Under the pieces are notes generated by a model. It had not been told where the DNA came from and did not search any database. It saw only the letters and a program-made list of their open reading frames with translations. Below are positions 53,919-62,782 of a stretch of 64,000 nt of DNA, in pieces. Each line of letters begins with the position of its first letter. Position 1 is the stretch's first letter. The translations under genes were made by a program, and so were the position numbers. The DNA comes from Filimonas effusa (lineage in GTDB: Bacteria; Bacteroidota; Bacteroidia; Chitinophagales; Chitinophagaceae), in the NCBI RefSeq assembly GCF_004118675.1, contig NZ_SDHZ01000002.1, positions 124,001-188,000 of the forward strand, in the 5' to 3' direction.

Positions 53919-54908
53919 TTATTTAAAGCTGGTGGCAGCTGCAGCAATAGCTGGGATATCCTGCTGGTTCATACATTTGAAATGCCCTTTGGGGCATTTT
54001 TTGTGTCCTATTTTGCTACAGGGGCGGCACGACAGTCCTTTTACTTCAAAGATCCGTGATGCTACCATCTTAGCGCCGTAATAAGGTGTCATTCCAAAAG
54101 CCGGGACCGTATTGCCCCAGATAGAAATGACGGGCTTTTTAAAGGCTGCTGCTATGTGCATCAGCCCGGTGTCATGTGTGACAATCGTTTTCGCATTCTT
54201 CACGAGCCAGGCGCTTTCATTGAGGTTAAACTTACCGCAGGCATTATAGATACGCACAGGATCATGCGCTGCAATAAGATCCCCTTCGGTCCTGTCTTCC
54301 GGGCCTCCCAGCAAGATCACCGGGAAATCTATAGCTGCACATAATGCTTTCAACTTATCAAGGGGCAGCTTTTTGGTATTCAGCGCCGCTCCAATTACGA
54401 CGCCCACATAACCAAAATGATGGCTAAGCGGCAGGTCGGACATAGGCAATTCGTCTGCGGGAGGGATAAAGAAATCAAGCCCCTGTCCGTCGTTTTCCAC
54501 GTCGAGGAATTTTACTGTTTCCAGGCAACGGTCTACAATATGTTTATCGGGTAATATATTGATCTTGAGAAAGGAGGTCAGCAGGAATTTTTCGATATTC
54601 AGTTTATTGAATGCAACAGACTTAACACCGTGCAGGGCACGTTTCACTCTCAGGGTGCGCAGGTTTTTATGAAGATCGATAACCAGGTCAAATTTTTCGG
54701 TTTGCAGCCGCGCGATCATTTCATCCCAGTTGTTATCCAGCATATGCAACTTATTTACATATGGGTTGGAAGCTATTAGTCCCCGGAACGATTTCTTGGT
54801 CAGAAAATGGACTTCAGCATCCGGCACCTGCTGTTTAACACAACGAATTACAGGCGTAGTTAATACTATATCGCCAATAGAGGAGAAGCGGATGATCAGT
54901 ATTTTCAT
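53919..54908 (-). CDS. glycosyltransferase family 9 (heptosyltransferase-like)
   Basis: The 329-residue protein has the GT9 layout: the start KILIIRFSSIGDIVLTTPVIRCVK is diagnostic, and the donor-binding region THDTGLMHIAAAFKKPVISIWGNT (about 230-253) is conserved. The end has a Cys-rich segment (CRPCSKIGHKKCPKGHFKCM) seen in Bacteroidota members. It should add heptose or another sugar to the LPS core at the inner membrane. It begins directly after the MFS gene stop and may be part of the same operon. Confidence 0.9.
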   Translation of the reverse strand: MKILIIRFSSIGDIVLTTPVIRCVKQQVPDAEVHFLTKKSFRGLIASNPYVNKLHMLDNNWDEMIARLQTEKFDLVIDLHKNLRTLRVKRALHGVKSVAFNKLNIEKFLLTSFLKINILPDKHIVDRCLETVKFLDVENDGQGLDFFIPPADELPMSDLPLSHHFGYVGVVIGAALNTKKLPLDKLKALCAAIDFPVILLGGPEDRTEGDLIAAHDPVRIYNACGKFNLNESAWLVKNAKTIVTHDTGLMHIAAAFKKPVISIWGNTVPAFGMTPYYGAKMVASRIFEVKGLSCRPCSKIGHKKCPKGHFKCMNQQDIPAIAAAATSFK

Positions 54909-56153
54909 TTATTCTTCTATATAGTTCAAATCTTTGCCAAAGGTTTCCTCAAGCCTTGTCAATGCCCATATGGCAATGCCAAAGACCACGACACCTACTG
55001 TAATATTTGCCACGACAGAATTGTAATGCAGGCGGTACTTGAGGAACTCGTATGCAATATTAATAAGAACTACTGTTCCGCGCACCAGGTTGGGCGCAGT
55101 ATTCGTAACTGTAGACCTGATATTGGTCCCAAAACTTTCGGCAGCGACGCTCATGAACACTGCCCAGTACCCTACCGAAAATCCCATAACGCCAATACCA
55201 GCATAAAAAACAAACATGCTTTGCGGGGCAAACATGTAGAATAAAACGATGGTGATAATGGACAATGTCATAAATAATGCGATCGCCTTTTTACGGCTGC
55301 GCATCCACTGAGAGATAAGGCCGCATGCAAAATCTCCGAAGGTTAGTCCCAGGTAGGCCAACATGATACAGTTAATCGGGATCACCTTTCTTTCTTCGTC
55401 TGAAAACTGAAGGCCCATAGCGTCGGCCAGCTCCGGCGAATACTTTGCATACAATTGAACAATATACCAGAGGGGTACTGCTACCAATACAACGCCTATG
55501 TACTTCATCATTCTTTTTCGTTCACTGAAGATGAGTTTAAAGCTGCCTTTGCGGGCTTCGCTGGTTTTCATGGTTTCGAACATGCCCGATTCCATAATAC
55601 CTACACGTAATAGGAGCAGGCATATACCCATACCCCCTCCGATGAAGTAGCAGTAACGCCAATCGCCCACCCATTTCACGACAAAGCCACCGACTACGGC
55701 GCCCATGATACCGGTGCCTGCTACCAGCGCCGTACCTATGCCGCGCTTTTCCTTGTCGAGCAGTTCATTGACCAGCGTTACGCCGGCCCCGAGTTCACCT
55801 GCCAGGCCAAAGCCGGCGGCAAAGCGCAGGAGCGCATATAAGTACACTTCTGTAACAAAGCCATTAGAAATATTCGCAACTGAATAAGTAAGTATGGAGC
55901 CAAATAATACCGACAACCTGCCTTTCTTATCTCCCAGGATACCCCAGAAAATACCACCTGCCAGCATACCTATCATCTGCCAGTTATCGAGCATTAACCC
56001 TATCCGTTCAATTTCTTCACGGGAGGTAATACCCAGATCGCGCAGGCTGGCGGTACGGATCATTCCAAACAAAAGCAGGTCGAATATATCGACAAAATAC
56101 CCCAGGGCTGCCACCCAGACAACCAAACTGGTTAACGTGTATTTTTTAGACAT
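54909..56153 (-). CDS. MFS transporter (metabolite/sugar type)
   Basis: The 414-residue protein has about 12 hydrophobic segments. The MFS loop 2-3 motif is GDKKGRLSVLFGS (about 72-84), and RFAAGFGLAGELGAGVTLVNEL (about 108-129) is typical of metabolite:proton symporters and sugar-transporter-like members. It has no sequence feature that names its substrate. Its stop codon touches the glycosyltransferase start (no gap), and it follows the DedA gene by 44 bp. Confidence 0.87.
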   Translation of the reverse strand: MSKKYTLTSLVVWVAALGYFVDIFDLLLFGMIRTASLRDLGITSREEIERIGLMLDNWQMIGMLAGGIFWGILGDKKGRLSVLFGSILTYSVANISNGFVTEVYLYALLRFAAGFGLAGELGAGVTLVNELLDKEKRGIGTALVAGTGIMGAVVGGFVVKWVGDWRYCYFIGGGMGICLLLLRVGIMESGMFETMKTSEARKGSFKLIFSERKRMMKYIGVVLVAVPLWYIVQLYAKYSPELADAMGLQFSDEERKVIPINCIMLAYLGLTFGDFACGLISQWMRSRKKAIALFMTLSIITIVLFYMFAPQSMFVFYAGIGVMGFSVGYWAVFMSVAAESFGTNIRSTVTNTAPNLVRGTVVLINIAYEFLKYRLHYNSVVANITVGVVVFGIAIWALTRLEETFGKDLNYIEE

Positions 56154-56197
56154 GGTACGGAAAGGCTTAGGCTTATGGCAATCGTTAGGTCGCTCCG

Positions 56198-56863
56198 TTA
56201 TTCACTATCGGGCGGCAGAACCGGAGTCGCCTTTTTTTTACCGAAAAATATTTTAAAAATGACAGGTAAGGTAGTAATTAAAATGATAGCAATGGTAATG
56301 CCTTCGATATGATCTTTTAAACTGAAGCCAAAACGATTTTGCACCCAGCTTTGTAAGAAGTGGCCACCCAGCATCATGGAAGCAACCCAGCAAATACTGC
56401 CTATTACATTATAGAACAGGAAAGTAGCACGGTTCATTTTTACGATACCTGCGATGATAGGTGCAAAGGTGCGGATAACAGGCAGGAACTTGGCAAGGAA
56501 AATGGTAGCCTTACCATATTGTTCGTAAAAGTCTTTGGCTTTGTACAAATGTTTTTTCTTAAAGAGCAGGGAATCTTTTCGCTGGAACAAGAGGTCGCCG
56601 GTTTTAGCACCGAACCAGTAACCAACAAGGTTACCAAGAATAGAAGCCAGGATCACCATCAGGATGAGTACACTATAATGCACTCCAAACAAAGAGCGGG
56701 CGAGATCTTCGATATAAAGTCCTGCGGCAAACAACAAACTATCGCCAGGCAGAAAAAAGCCGAGGAATAAACCTGTTTCGGCGAAGATGACGATCAATAA
56801 TACAAACACTCCACCGTTGTGGATAATCCATTCGATAAACTGCTGAACAATTCCTTTTTCCAT
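56198..56863 (-). CDS. DedA family membrane protein
   Basis: The 221-residue protein has the DedA/SNARE-associated domain: VIFAETGLFLGFFLPGDSLLFAAGLY (about 22-47), the ASILGNLVGYWFGAKTGDLLF segment and the signature FLAKFLPVIRTFAPIIAGIVKM, with the essential Arg. Members are implicated in undecaprenyl-phosphate or lipid flipping and envelope homeostasis. It starts 9 bp after the symporter stop, so the two are co-transcribed. The last 15 residues are basic and acidic, probably cytoplasmic. Confidence 0.9.
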   Translation of the reverse strand: MEKGIVQQFIEWIIHNGGVFVLLIVIFAETGLFLGFFLPGDSLLFAAGLYIEDLARSLFGVHYSVLILMVILASILGNLVGYWFGAKTGDLLFQRKDSLLFKKKHLYKAKDFYEQYGKATIFLAKFLPVIRTFAPIIAGIVKMNRATFLFYNVIGSICWVASMMLGGHFLQSWVQNRFGFSLKDHIEGITIAIILITTLPVIFKIFFGKKKATPVLPPDSE

Positions 56864-56872
56864 TATTCTTTA

Positions 56873-58126
56873 TTATACTTGTTGAGGTGTGGCCAGTTCT
56901 CCTTCCCACTTGCTCACCACGCTGGTTGCTAATGCATTGCCCAGAACGTTGGTAGCAGTACGGAACATATCACAAAAGTGATCGATAGGCAGAATCAAAG
57001 CTATGCCTTCCGGCGGAATTCCGAACATACTACAGGTGGCAGCGACTACCACCAGTGATGCTCTGGGAACGCCTGCGATCCCTTTACTTGTGAGCATAAG
57101 TACCAACAACATCGTCAACTGCGTTCCAAGGTCCAGCGGGATCTTAGACGCCTGTGCAATAGCAATACTGGCAAACGTCATATACATCATGCTGCCATCC
57201 AGGTTAAAAGAATATCCCAGCGGCAAAATAAACGACACCACCTTATCCTTACACCCAAACCGCTCCAGTTCTTCCGTCAGTTTCGGGAATACAGCTTCAC
57301 TTGAAGTAGTACTAAATGCTATGATTAACGGCTGTAAGATACGCTTTATAAGCAAAGGAAGTCTGTTACCTAATATTAACCAACCCACTAAAAGTAAAAG
57401 ACCCCATAAGAGAAAAATACCGATCAGGAAGTAGACAAAATAATACATGTAAAATCCGAAAATGCCCAGTCCTTTTTTTGCGATAATGGCGGCGAGCGCG
57501 CCAAATACACCCAAGGGCGCAAAGTTCATTACATATCCCACCATTTTCAGGATGATATGTGATACTGCATCCAATGCTTTTACCACTATTTTGCCTTTAT
57601 CGCCGATGGCTGCTGTAGCTACACCAAAGAAGATAGAAAACACTACGATCTGTAAGATCTCGTTGTGCGCCATGGCATCTATAAGGCTTTTGGGGAATAC
57701 GTGTTCCACAAATTTATCAAGGGAGAATTCCTGCGTTTTACCTACGAGGTCGGCTGCTTCTGCTTTATCGGCCAACGAGCTGCCGATTTCGATATGTGCG
57801 CCCGGCTGAAAGAAGTTTACCAGCAGCATACCCAGCAATAAACTCGCAAGTGAAGCCGAAATAAACCATAACATGGCCTTACCTCCTACCCTTCCCACGG
57901 TTTTAAGATCACCGAGTTTTGCAATACCCACCACCAGTGTACAAAATACCAGGGGTGCTATGATCATTTGAACAAGAAACAGAAATATTTTGGTGAGCAA
58001 CCTTATTTTAGGAGCAAAAGAATTGATGGTTGCCTCAGAAGCCTGCGTATGAACAATATAACCCAGGACTGTACCTAACAACATTGCAACCAGAATATAC
58101 AGCGTTAATTTGTTCTTTTTCAACAT
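56873..58126 (-). CDS. dicarboxylate/amino acid:cation symporter (DAACS)
   Basis: The 417-residue protein matches the GltP/DctA family: eight transmembrane segments, the re-entrant serine-rich motif AFSTTSSEAVFPKL (about 275-288), and the diagnostic GYSFNLDGSMMYM. The substrate-binding C-terminal part GIAGVPRASLVVVAATCSMFGIPPEGIALIL and DHFCDMFRTATNVLGNALA is complete. It should import glutamate, aspartate or C4-dicarboxylates with Na+ or H+. It is the first gene of a minus-strand group with DedA, MFS and GT9. Confidence 0.93.
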   Translation of the reverse strand: MLKKNKLTLYILVAMLLGTVLGYIVHTQASEATINSFAPKIRLLTKIFLFLVQMIIAPLVFCTLVVGIAKLGDLKTVGRVGGKAMLWFISASLASLLLGMLLVNFFQPGAHIEIGSSLADKAEAADLVGKTQEFSLDKFVEHVFPKSLIDAMAHNEILQIVVFSIFFGVATAAIGDKGKIVVKALDAVSHIILKMVGYVMNFAPLGVFGALAAIIAKKGLGIFGFYMYYFVYFLIGIFLLWGLLLLVGWLILGNRLPLLIKRILQPLIIAFSTTSSEAVFPKLTEELERFGCKDKVVSFILPLGYSFNLDGSMMYMTFASIAIAQASKIPLDLGTQLTMLLVLMLTSKGIAGVPRASLVVVAATCSMFGIPPEGIALILPIDHFCDMFRTATNVLGNALATSVVSKWEGELATPQQV

Positions 58127-58291
58127 GAGCTTCCGTTATAATTTGCGCAATATAGCAAATAGTGGAAGGTGATTTACATTTTCTATCGCAGTAGAAAAAA
58201 TCATAATACGGTTTTTTTGACGAAATATTTGGGAACGCGTACGAATAATACCTATTTTTCCAGATCGTTTAGCGTAAATCAACTTAACTGT

Positions 58292-59785
58292 ATGAGTCTA
58301 TTTGCTAAGAAATCACTTCAATCTTTACTTGCTCAAGCAGGAGATTCGGAGAAAGGTTTAAAGCGCACCCTTTCGGCCAGTTCCCTGGTAGCTTTAGGGA
58401 TCGGCGCAATTATCGGAGCAGGTCTTTTTGTAAGAACAGCAGCTGCCGCCGCGCAGAATGCGGGTCCTTCGGTTACTTTAGGTTTTATTGTTGCAGCCAT
58501 TGGCTGCGCCCTTGCGGGTTTGTGTTATGCCGAATTATCATCATCTATTCCCATTGCCGGCAGCGCCTATACTTACAGCTATGCCACCATGGGTGAGCTG
58601 ATAGCCTGGATCATTGGCTGGGATCTTATTCTTGAATACGCTGTAGGCGCCGCCACCGTTGGCATTGCCTGGAGTGAATACCTAAATAATTTACTTGTAA
58701 ATGTGTTGCACTGGAAGGCGATACCTTATGAATGGTGTCATTCTCCCTTTGAACATAATATAGCAGGCGTTCATGGTATTATCAACATACCTGCGTTGTT
58801 CATTGTAACTGCGCTTACCTTATTACTGATAAGGGGTACGCAGGAATCGGCGCTGGTAAACGGGATTATCGTTGTTACCAAAGTTGCGATCGTAATACTC
58901 ATTATTGTAATAGGCTGGCAATTCATCAACCCTGCCAACCATACGCCTTACATACCTCCTGCCGGCACTTATACAGATCACCAGGGTATTTCACATAGCT
59001 TCGGTGGCATTATGGGGATCCTTGGATCGGCGGGTGTCGTCTTCTTTGCGTTCATAGGCTTCGATGCGGTAAGTACGGCTGCACAGGAAGCCAAAAATCC
59101 GAAGAGAGATATGCCTATAGGTATTCTTGGTTCTCTTGCTGTTTGCACTGTATTATATATTCTGTTTGCGCATGTATTAACAGGCGTAGCTACTACCGAA
59201 GATTTCAGAACCAGTGGTAAAGAAGCCTCTGTAGCTTTTGCTATCAACAAATACATGCATGGTTATGCGTGGCTGGAGCAACTGGTAACTATCGCCATTC
59301 TTGCAGGGTTTTCTTCCGTAATACTGGTAATGCTGCTTGGTCAATCGAGGGTGTTCTATTCCATGAGTAAAGACGGCTTACTGCCCAGGACCTTCAGCGC
59401 CATTCACCCCAAATATAAAACGCCGTATAAAGCCAGCCTTTTTGTATTGATACTGGTAGGCATTTTCGCAGCATTTGTACCAGGCGATGTAGTAGGTGAT
59501 ATGAGTTCGATAGGAACCCTGTTTGCGTTTATGCTGGTTTGCGCGGCCGTTATTGTTTTACGAAAAACAGACCCCGGGTTAAAAAGGGAATTCAAGACGC
59601 CATTTGTACCCGTGCTTCCTATTATAGGCATTATTGTGTGTGGCGCTATGATCTTTGGGTTGGGCTGGACCAACTGGCTTCGTCTCATTGGCTGGCTGGC
59701 ATTAGGTTTCATTGTTTATTTCGGGTATAGCAAGAAAAACAGTACGGTTCAAAAAGAGCTGCGCGGCGAAAAAGCCGACGCCTGA
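58292..59785 (+). CDS. APC-family amino acid permease (cationic amino acid transporter type)
   Basis: From the ATG at 58292 (MSLFAKKSLQSLL) the protein has 497 residues with 12-13 hydrophobic segments; the longer frame from 58169 is an unlikely extension. TM1 shows SASSLVALGIGAIIGAGLFVRTA, the substrate-binding GIGAIIGAG of the APC family, and PIAGSAYTYSYATMGE follows in TM3. A conserved FFAFIGFDAVSTAAQEAKNPKRDMP (about 250-275) is typical of CAT-type members. It probably imports an amino acid with a proton. It diverges from the symporter gene. Confidence 0.9.
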   Translation: MSLFAKKSLQSLLAQAGDSEKGLKRTLSASSLVALGIGAIIGAGLFVRTAAAAAQNAGPSVTLGFIVAAIGCALAGLCYAELSSSIPIAGSAYTYSYATMGELIAWIIGWDLILEYAVGAATVGIAWSEYLNNLLVNVLHWKAIPYEWCHSPFEHNIAGVHGIINIPALFIVTALTLLLIRGTQESALVNGIIVVTKVAIVILIIVIGWQFINPANHTPYIPPAGTYTDHQGISHSFGGIMGILGSAGVVFFAFIGFDAVSTAAQEAKNPKRDMPIGILGSLAVCTVLYILFAHVLTGVATTEDFRTSGKEASVAFAINKYMHGYAWLEQLVTIAILAGFSSVILVMLLGQSRVFYSMSKDGLLPRTFSAIHPKYKTPYKASLFVLILVGIFAAFVPGDVVGDMSSIGTLFAFMLVCAAVIVLRKTDPGLKREFKTPFVPVLPIIGIIVCGAMIFGLGWTNWLRLIGWLALGFIVYFGYSKKNSTVQKELRGEKADA

Positions 59786-59811
59786 TCCTAATTACCGATC
59801 AAAATACCTGG

Positions 59812-59846
59812 CTGCCGCAACTTTTGAAGTTGCGGCAGTTTTTTTA
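59812..59846 (+). terminator. intrinsic terminator after the amino acid permease
   Basis: A perfect 12-bp stem (59812-59823 with 59827-59838) with a 3-base loop is followed by a T-rich run on the plus strand, 27 bp after the permease stop. Confidence 0.88.
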
Positions 59847-59960
59847 CGTAGCCCTTATACCTGTCTGTCGGGCGGAATTTTAACCTCAGCAGGGGAACAA
59901 TTTGCTGCTAAAACCTTTTTTGCTGTAAAACGGCGGTATTTTCCGTAAGCAGCCATTACT

Positions 59961-59990
59961 TTGCAGGCTGCCGCCGAAATAGTAATTTTG
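59961..59990 (+). promoter_or_regulatory. Bacteroidota sigma-A promoter of yebC
   Basis: A -33 TTG (59961-59963), a 19-bp spacer and a perfect -7 TAATTTTG (59983-59990) lie 40 bp before the yebC ATG. This is one of the two best promoter matches in the window. Confidence 0.72.
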
Positions 59991-60030
59991 CGCACGAATA
60001 TTTTTTAAGCGTTATATAATTATACATATT

Positions 60031-60753
60031 ATGGGTCGCATATTTGAAGTAAGAAAAGCCACGATGTTTGCCCGCTGGGACAGGATGGCCAAGCAATTTA
60101 CCCGCATAGGAAAGGAGATTGTTATTGCCGTGAAAGCAGGTGGCCCCGATCCTGCCACAAACCCCGCCTTACGCCGTTGTGCACAGAACGCCAAAAGCGT
60201 TGGCATGCCTAAAGACCGCGTAGAAGCTGCTATCAAAAGAGCACTTGGCAAAGACACCACCAACTACGAAGAGATCTTATACGAAGGATATGCGCCTCAC
60301 GGTGTAGCCCTGGTAGTAGAGACAGCTACCGACAACCATGTTCGTACCGTAGCCAACGTAAAAGCAGCTTTTAACAAGGGCGGCGGATCACTCGGCAACA
60401 GTGGCAGCGTAAGCTTCCAGTTCAAAAAAATGGGTGTTTTCAAACTGAAACCTGAAGGTGTTAATCCTGAAGAGCTTGAACTTGAACTTATCGATGCCGG
60501 CCTTGAAGAACTGGGCGAAAGCACCGATGATAAAGGCGAAGAAATAATAGTGTTACGTTGTGCTTTTGTTGATTTTGGCAGCCTTCAGAAAGCACTTGAA
60601 GAAAAAGGTATCACACCGCTCAGTGCTGAAACAGAATGGATCCCTACTACTACAGTGCCTGTGAACGATGAACAAGCCGAAGAAGTAAGTAAGCTCATTG
60701 AACGCCTGGAACAAGACGAAGACGTTAACAAGGTATTCCACAACATGGGATAA
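60031..60753 (+). CDS. YebC/PmpR family protein
   Basis: The 240-residue protein matches the YebC family (PF01709). It starts directly with the conserved domain ([29 protein letters not shown]), which lacks the usual short GHSKW-type N-terminus but is typical in Bacteroidota. Further conserved segments are [42 protein letters not shown] and [12 protein letters not shown]. The family has been described both as DNA-binding regulators and as translation factors that relieve ribosome stalling. It has its own promoter and terminator. Confidence 0.93.
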   Translation: MGRIFEVRKATMFARWDRMAKQFTRIGKEIVIAVKAGGPDPATNPALRRCAQNAKSVGMPKDRVEAAIKRALGKDTTNYEEILYEGYAPHGVALVVETATDNHVRTVANVKAAFNKGGGSLGNSGSVSFQFKKMGVFKLKPEGVNPEELELELIDAGLEELGESTDDKGEEIIVLRCAFVDFGSLQKALEEKGITPLSAETEWIPTTTVPVNDEQAEEVSKLIERLEQDEDVNKVFHNMG

Positions 60754-60772
60754 GAACATTCAGTTATACAAA

Positions 60773-60802
60773 GGACAAGGCCCGCTAATGCGGGCCTTGT
60801 CC
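60773..60802. terminator. terminator hairpin after yebC
   Basis: A perfect 13-bp stem (60773-60785 with 60790-60802), loop TAAT, starts 20 bp after the yebC stop. T tails are poor on both strands, but the stem is GC-rich. Confidence 0.7.
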
Positions 60803-60874
60803 CATTAAGGACGATCCATGATGTGTAAAACCGTTCTTTTCATGACAGCTCCATCCATTTTGGGCATAGCCCTA

Positions 60875-62782
60875 TTATTCTTTAACGAAAACAATCCGGT
60901 TCCTGTCTGCTTTATAAATAGCAGCAAAAAATTCTGACAGCATATTGAAATCACTGGCAGGATAACGGTCCGGCACTATCTCGTATTTACGGAATACGGT
61001 AATATTATTGCCTTCTACCTTATAAGCAATGGCATAACTACCAAACTTATTAGACAAGGTAACGTTCTTTGGCACTGCTTCAGGTTTGTAACCTGCCGGG
61101 ATCTTAATGGAAACAGTATCTATATCACGGAACCCGTAAGAGAACCTGATATCAAATTTCCTTGGTTTTTCTGTCGATAGCCTGGAGCCTGATCTGCTAA
61201 GCATGTTAGGCGATACAAAGAGTCTTTTACCGGAAACGCTGGCATAACCTGTGGAGCTGATATGAAGGATTTCGGTAACCTCGGGTAACGACTGCATTTT
61301 TTCGGAGTATTGTACGTTCTCTACTTTATAGGTAGGCAAGCTAAATGCGCTATTGAGGTGACGGTCTCTTTGTTCTTTAGTAGCATTATGAATAAGGCCA
61401 AATGCTTCTTCCTGCTGAATACCAGTAAAAACAGTTGTTATATCGGCCAGCAGGTTGCCTTCCTCATCCACCAATGCATTTACCTTTCTGCGCTGCTCAT
61501 TTTCCGCCACGGAATAACGGGGTGTCCAGGCTACTTTACCTCCGTCTTCCGTAATAAGCAATACCTGCCTGTTACCGGTAAAACTACCCATAAAGCCGGC
61601 AGGAATGTTCTGGTTGGTGCATTCCAGCCAAACGCTGTCTTTGCCATTGGGCACGCATACGATGATATGATCAAAATAATCATTAGGAAAATCTTCAATC
61701 AATCCCTGTTGTCCTTTACCGGAATTTACGAGCACATAGTGAGAACGGATACCTGCCTCCTTCAGCAGGCTGGTCATATAATTAGACAAAGCTTTACAAT
61801 CGCCGTATTTTTTTGCAGCCACATAGCTGGCGTCAAAAGGTTGCAGGCCGCCAATCCCCAATTGAATACTGATATACCTTGTATTCCGCTGCATGTATTG
61901 ATACAATACCCGGATCTTTTCCTTATTGTCGGTGATGCCGTCTGCTAAAGCATGCACCTCTTTCTTTACCTGATCAGGCAAAACATCGCGTCCCTGGTTT
62001 AGTTTAAGATAAAACTTACCGAGTTCCTGCCAGTTACTCATGTTGCCAGCATAACCACTGTATTCAAATACAGAGGGTGCCAGATAAACAACCGGGGTTA
62101 CTTCTTCCCAGGGCAACTGGTAGGGTTCAGGAATTAATGGCATGAGGTTTTTCACTTCCCATACATATGTACGGTTTTTAGCGGTAGTAATAATGGGATT
62201 GCCAGGATAGTTACTTTGTTTATAGCGCAACTGATAAGAAGTATCGGCTTCTATAACAAGCCTTGACAACTGCACTCCTATATTTCCTTCCCTTACAGGC
62301 TGCCATTGAGGTAACACATAAATACCATTGTAAGCAACCTCATCTTCATATTCTACCGTAAACGGGTATTGATGATAATTAAAATCGTGGCTTTTGTAAC
62401 GTGCATCCGTTGCCAGTGTGCCATCGTCGTCATAAGCAAAATCGCGGATATCCTTTTTCTTCACGGAACGCAATAAATGGCCGGAGGCATCGAACAGTTT
62501 TCCTGTTATATCGCTCAGCCCTTTAAACTTACTGTATTCGTGTATGTAATGTGCATAGTAATAGCCTTCTTCGTCTAAAATCGTATACGCGTATTTGCTA
62601 TAGACTATCGCCTTATCAGTTCCTTTTATCACTACCCGTTTCTCTTCGAAACGTTTCACGATATGAGCGTTCTCTTTTATGGAATCCGGGATCAGGCTTA
62701 CATTATAATCCTGTGCGTACGCGTTCTGCACTACTACCAAAAAGATGAGCAGCAAACCAGTGTATAAAATTCTGCTTACCAT
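60875..62782 (-). CDS. DUF3857 and transglutaminase-like protein
   Basis: The 635-residue protein has a signal peptide (about 1-24), a DUF3857 domain (about 45-220, beta-rich) and a transglutaminase-like domain (about 260-390). The probable catalytic Cys is in KYGDCKALSNYMTSLL and the His in NDYFDHIIVC; a following Asp is less certain. A C-terminal DUF3858-like part ends the protein. It is probably a periplasmic protease or amide-modifying enzyme, common in Bacteroidota; substrate unknown. Its ATG overlaps the stop of the next gene as TAATG, so the two DUF3857 genes are coupled. Confidence 0.87.
   Translation of the reverse strand: MVSRILYTGLLLIFLVVVQNAYAQDYNVSLIPDSIKENAHIVKRFEEKRVVIKGTDKAIVYSKYAYTILDEEGYYYAHYIHEYSKFKGLSDITGKLFDASGHLLRSVKKKDIRDFAYDDDGTLATDARYKSHDFNYHQYPFTVEYEDEVAYNGIYVLPQWQPVREGNIGVQLSRLVIEADTSYQLRYKQSNYPGNPIITTAKNRTYVWEVKNLMPLIPEPYQLPWEEVTPVVYLAPSVFEYSGYAGNMSNWQELGKFYLKLNQGRDVLPDQVKKEVHALADGITDNKEKIRVLYQYMQRNTRYISIQLGIGGLQPFDASYVAAKKYGDCKALSNYMTSLLKEAGIRSHYVLVNSGKGQQGLIEDFPNDYFDHIIVCVPNGKDSVWLECTNQNIPAGFMGSFTGNRQVLLITEDGGKVAWTPRYSVAENEQRRKVNALVDEEGNLLADITTVFTGIQQEEAFGLIHNATKEQRDRHLNSAFSLPTYKVENVQYSEKMQSLPEVTEILHISSTGYASVSGKRLFVSPNMLSRSGSRLSTEKPRKFDIRFSYGFRDIDTVSIKIPAGYKPEAVPKNVTLSNKFGSYAIAYKVEGNNITVFRKYEIVPDRYPASDFNMLSEFFAAIYKADRNRIVFVKE

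Noticed and set aside
61310-61948. 212-codon open frame on the plus strand
   Set aside because: It is antisense to the well-supported DUF3857/transglutaminase gene.
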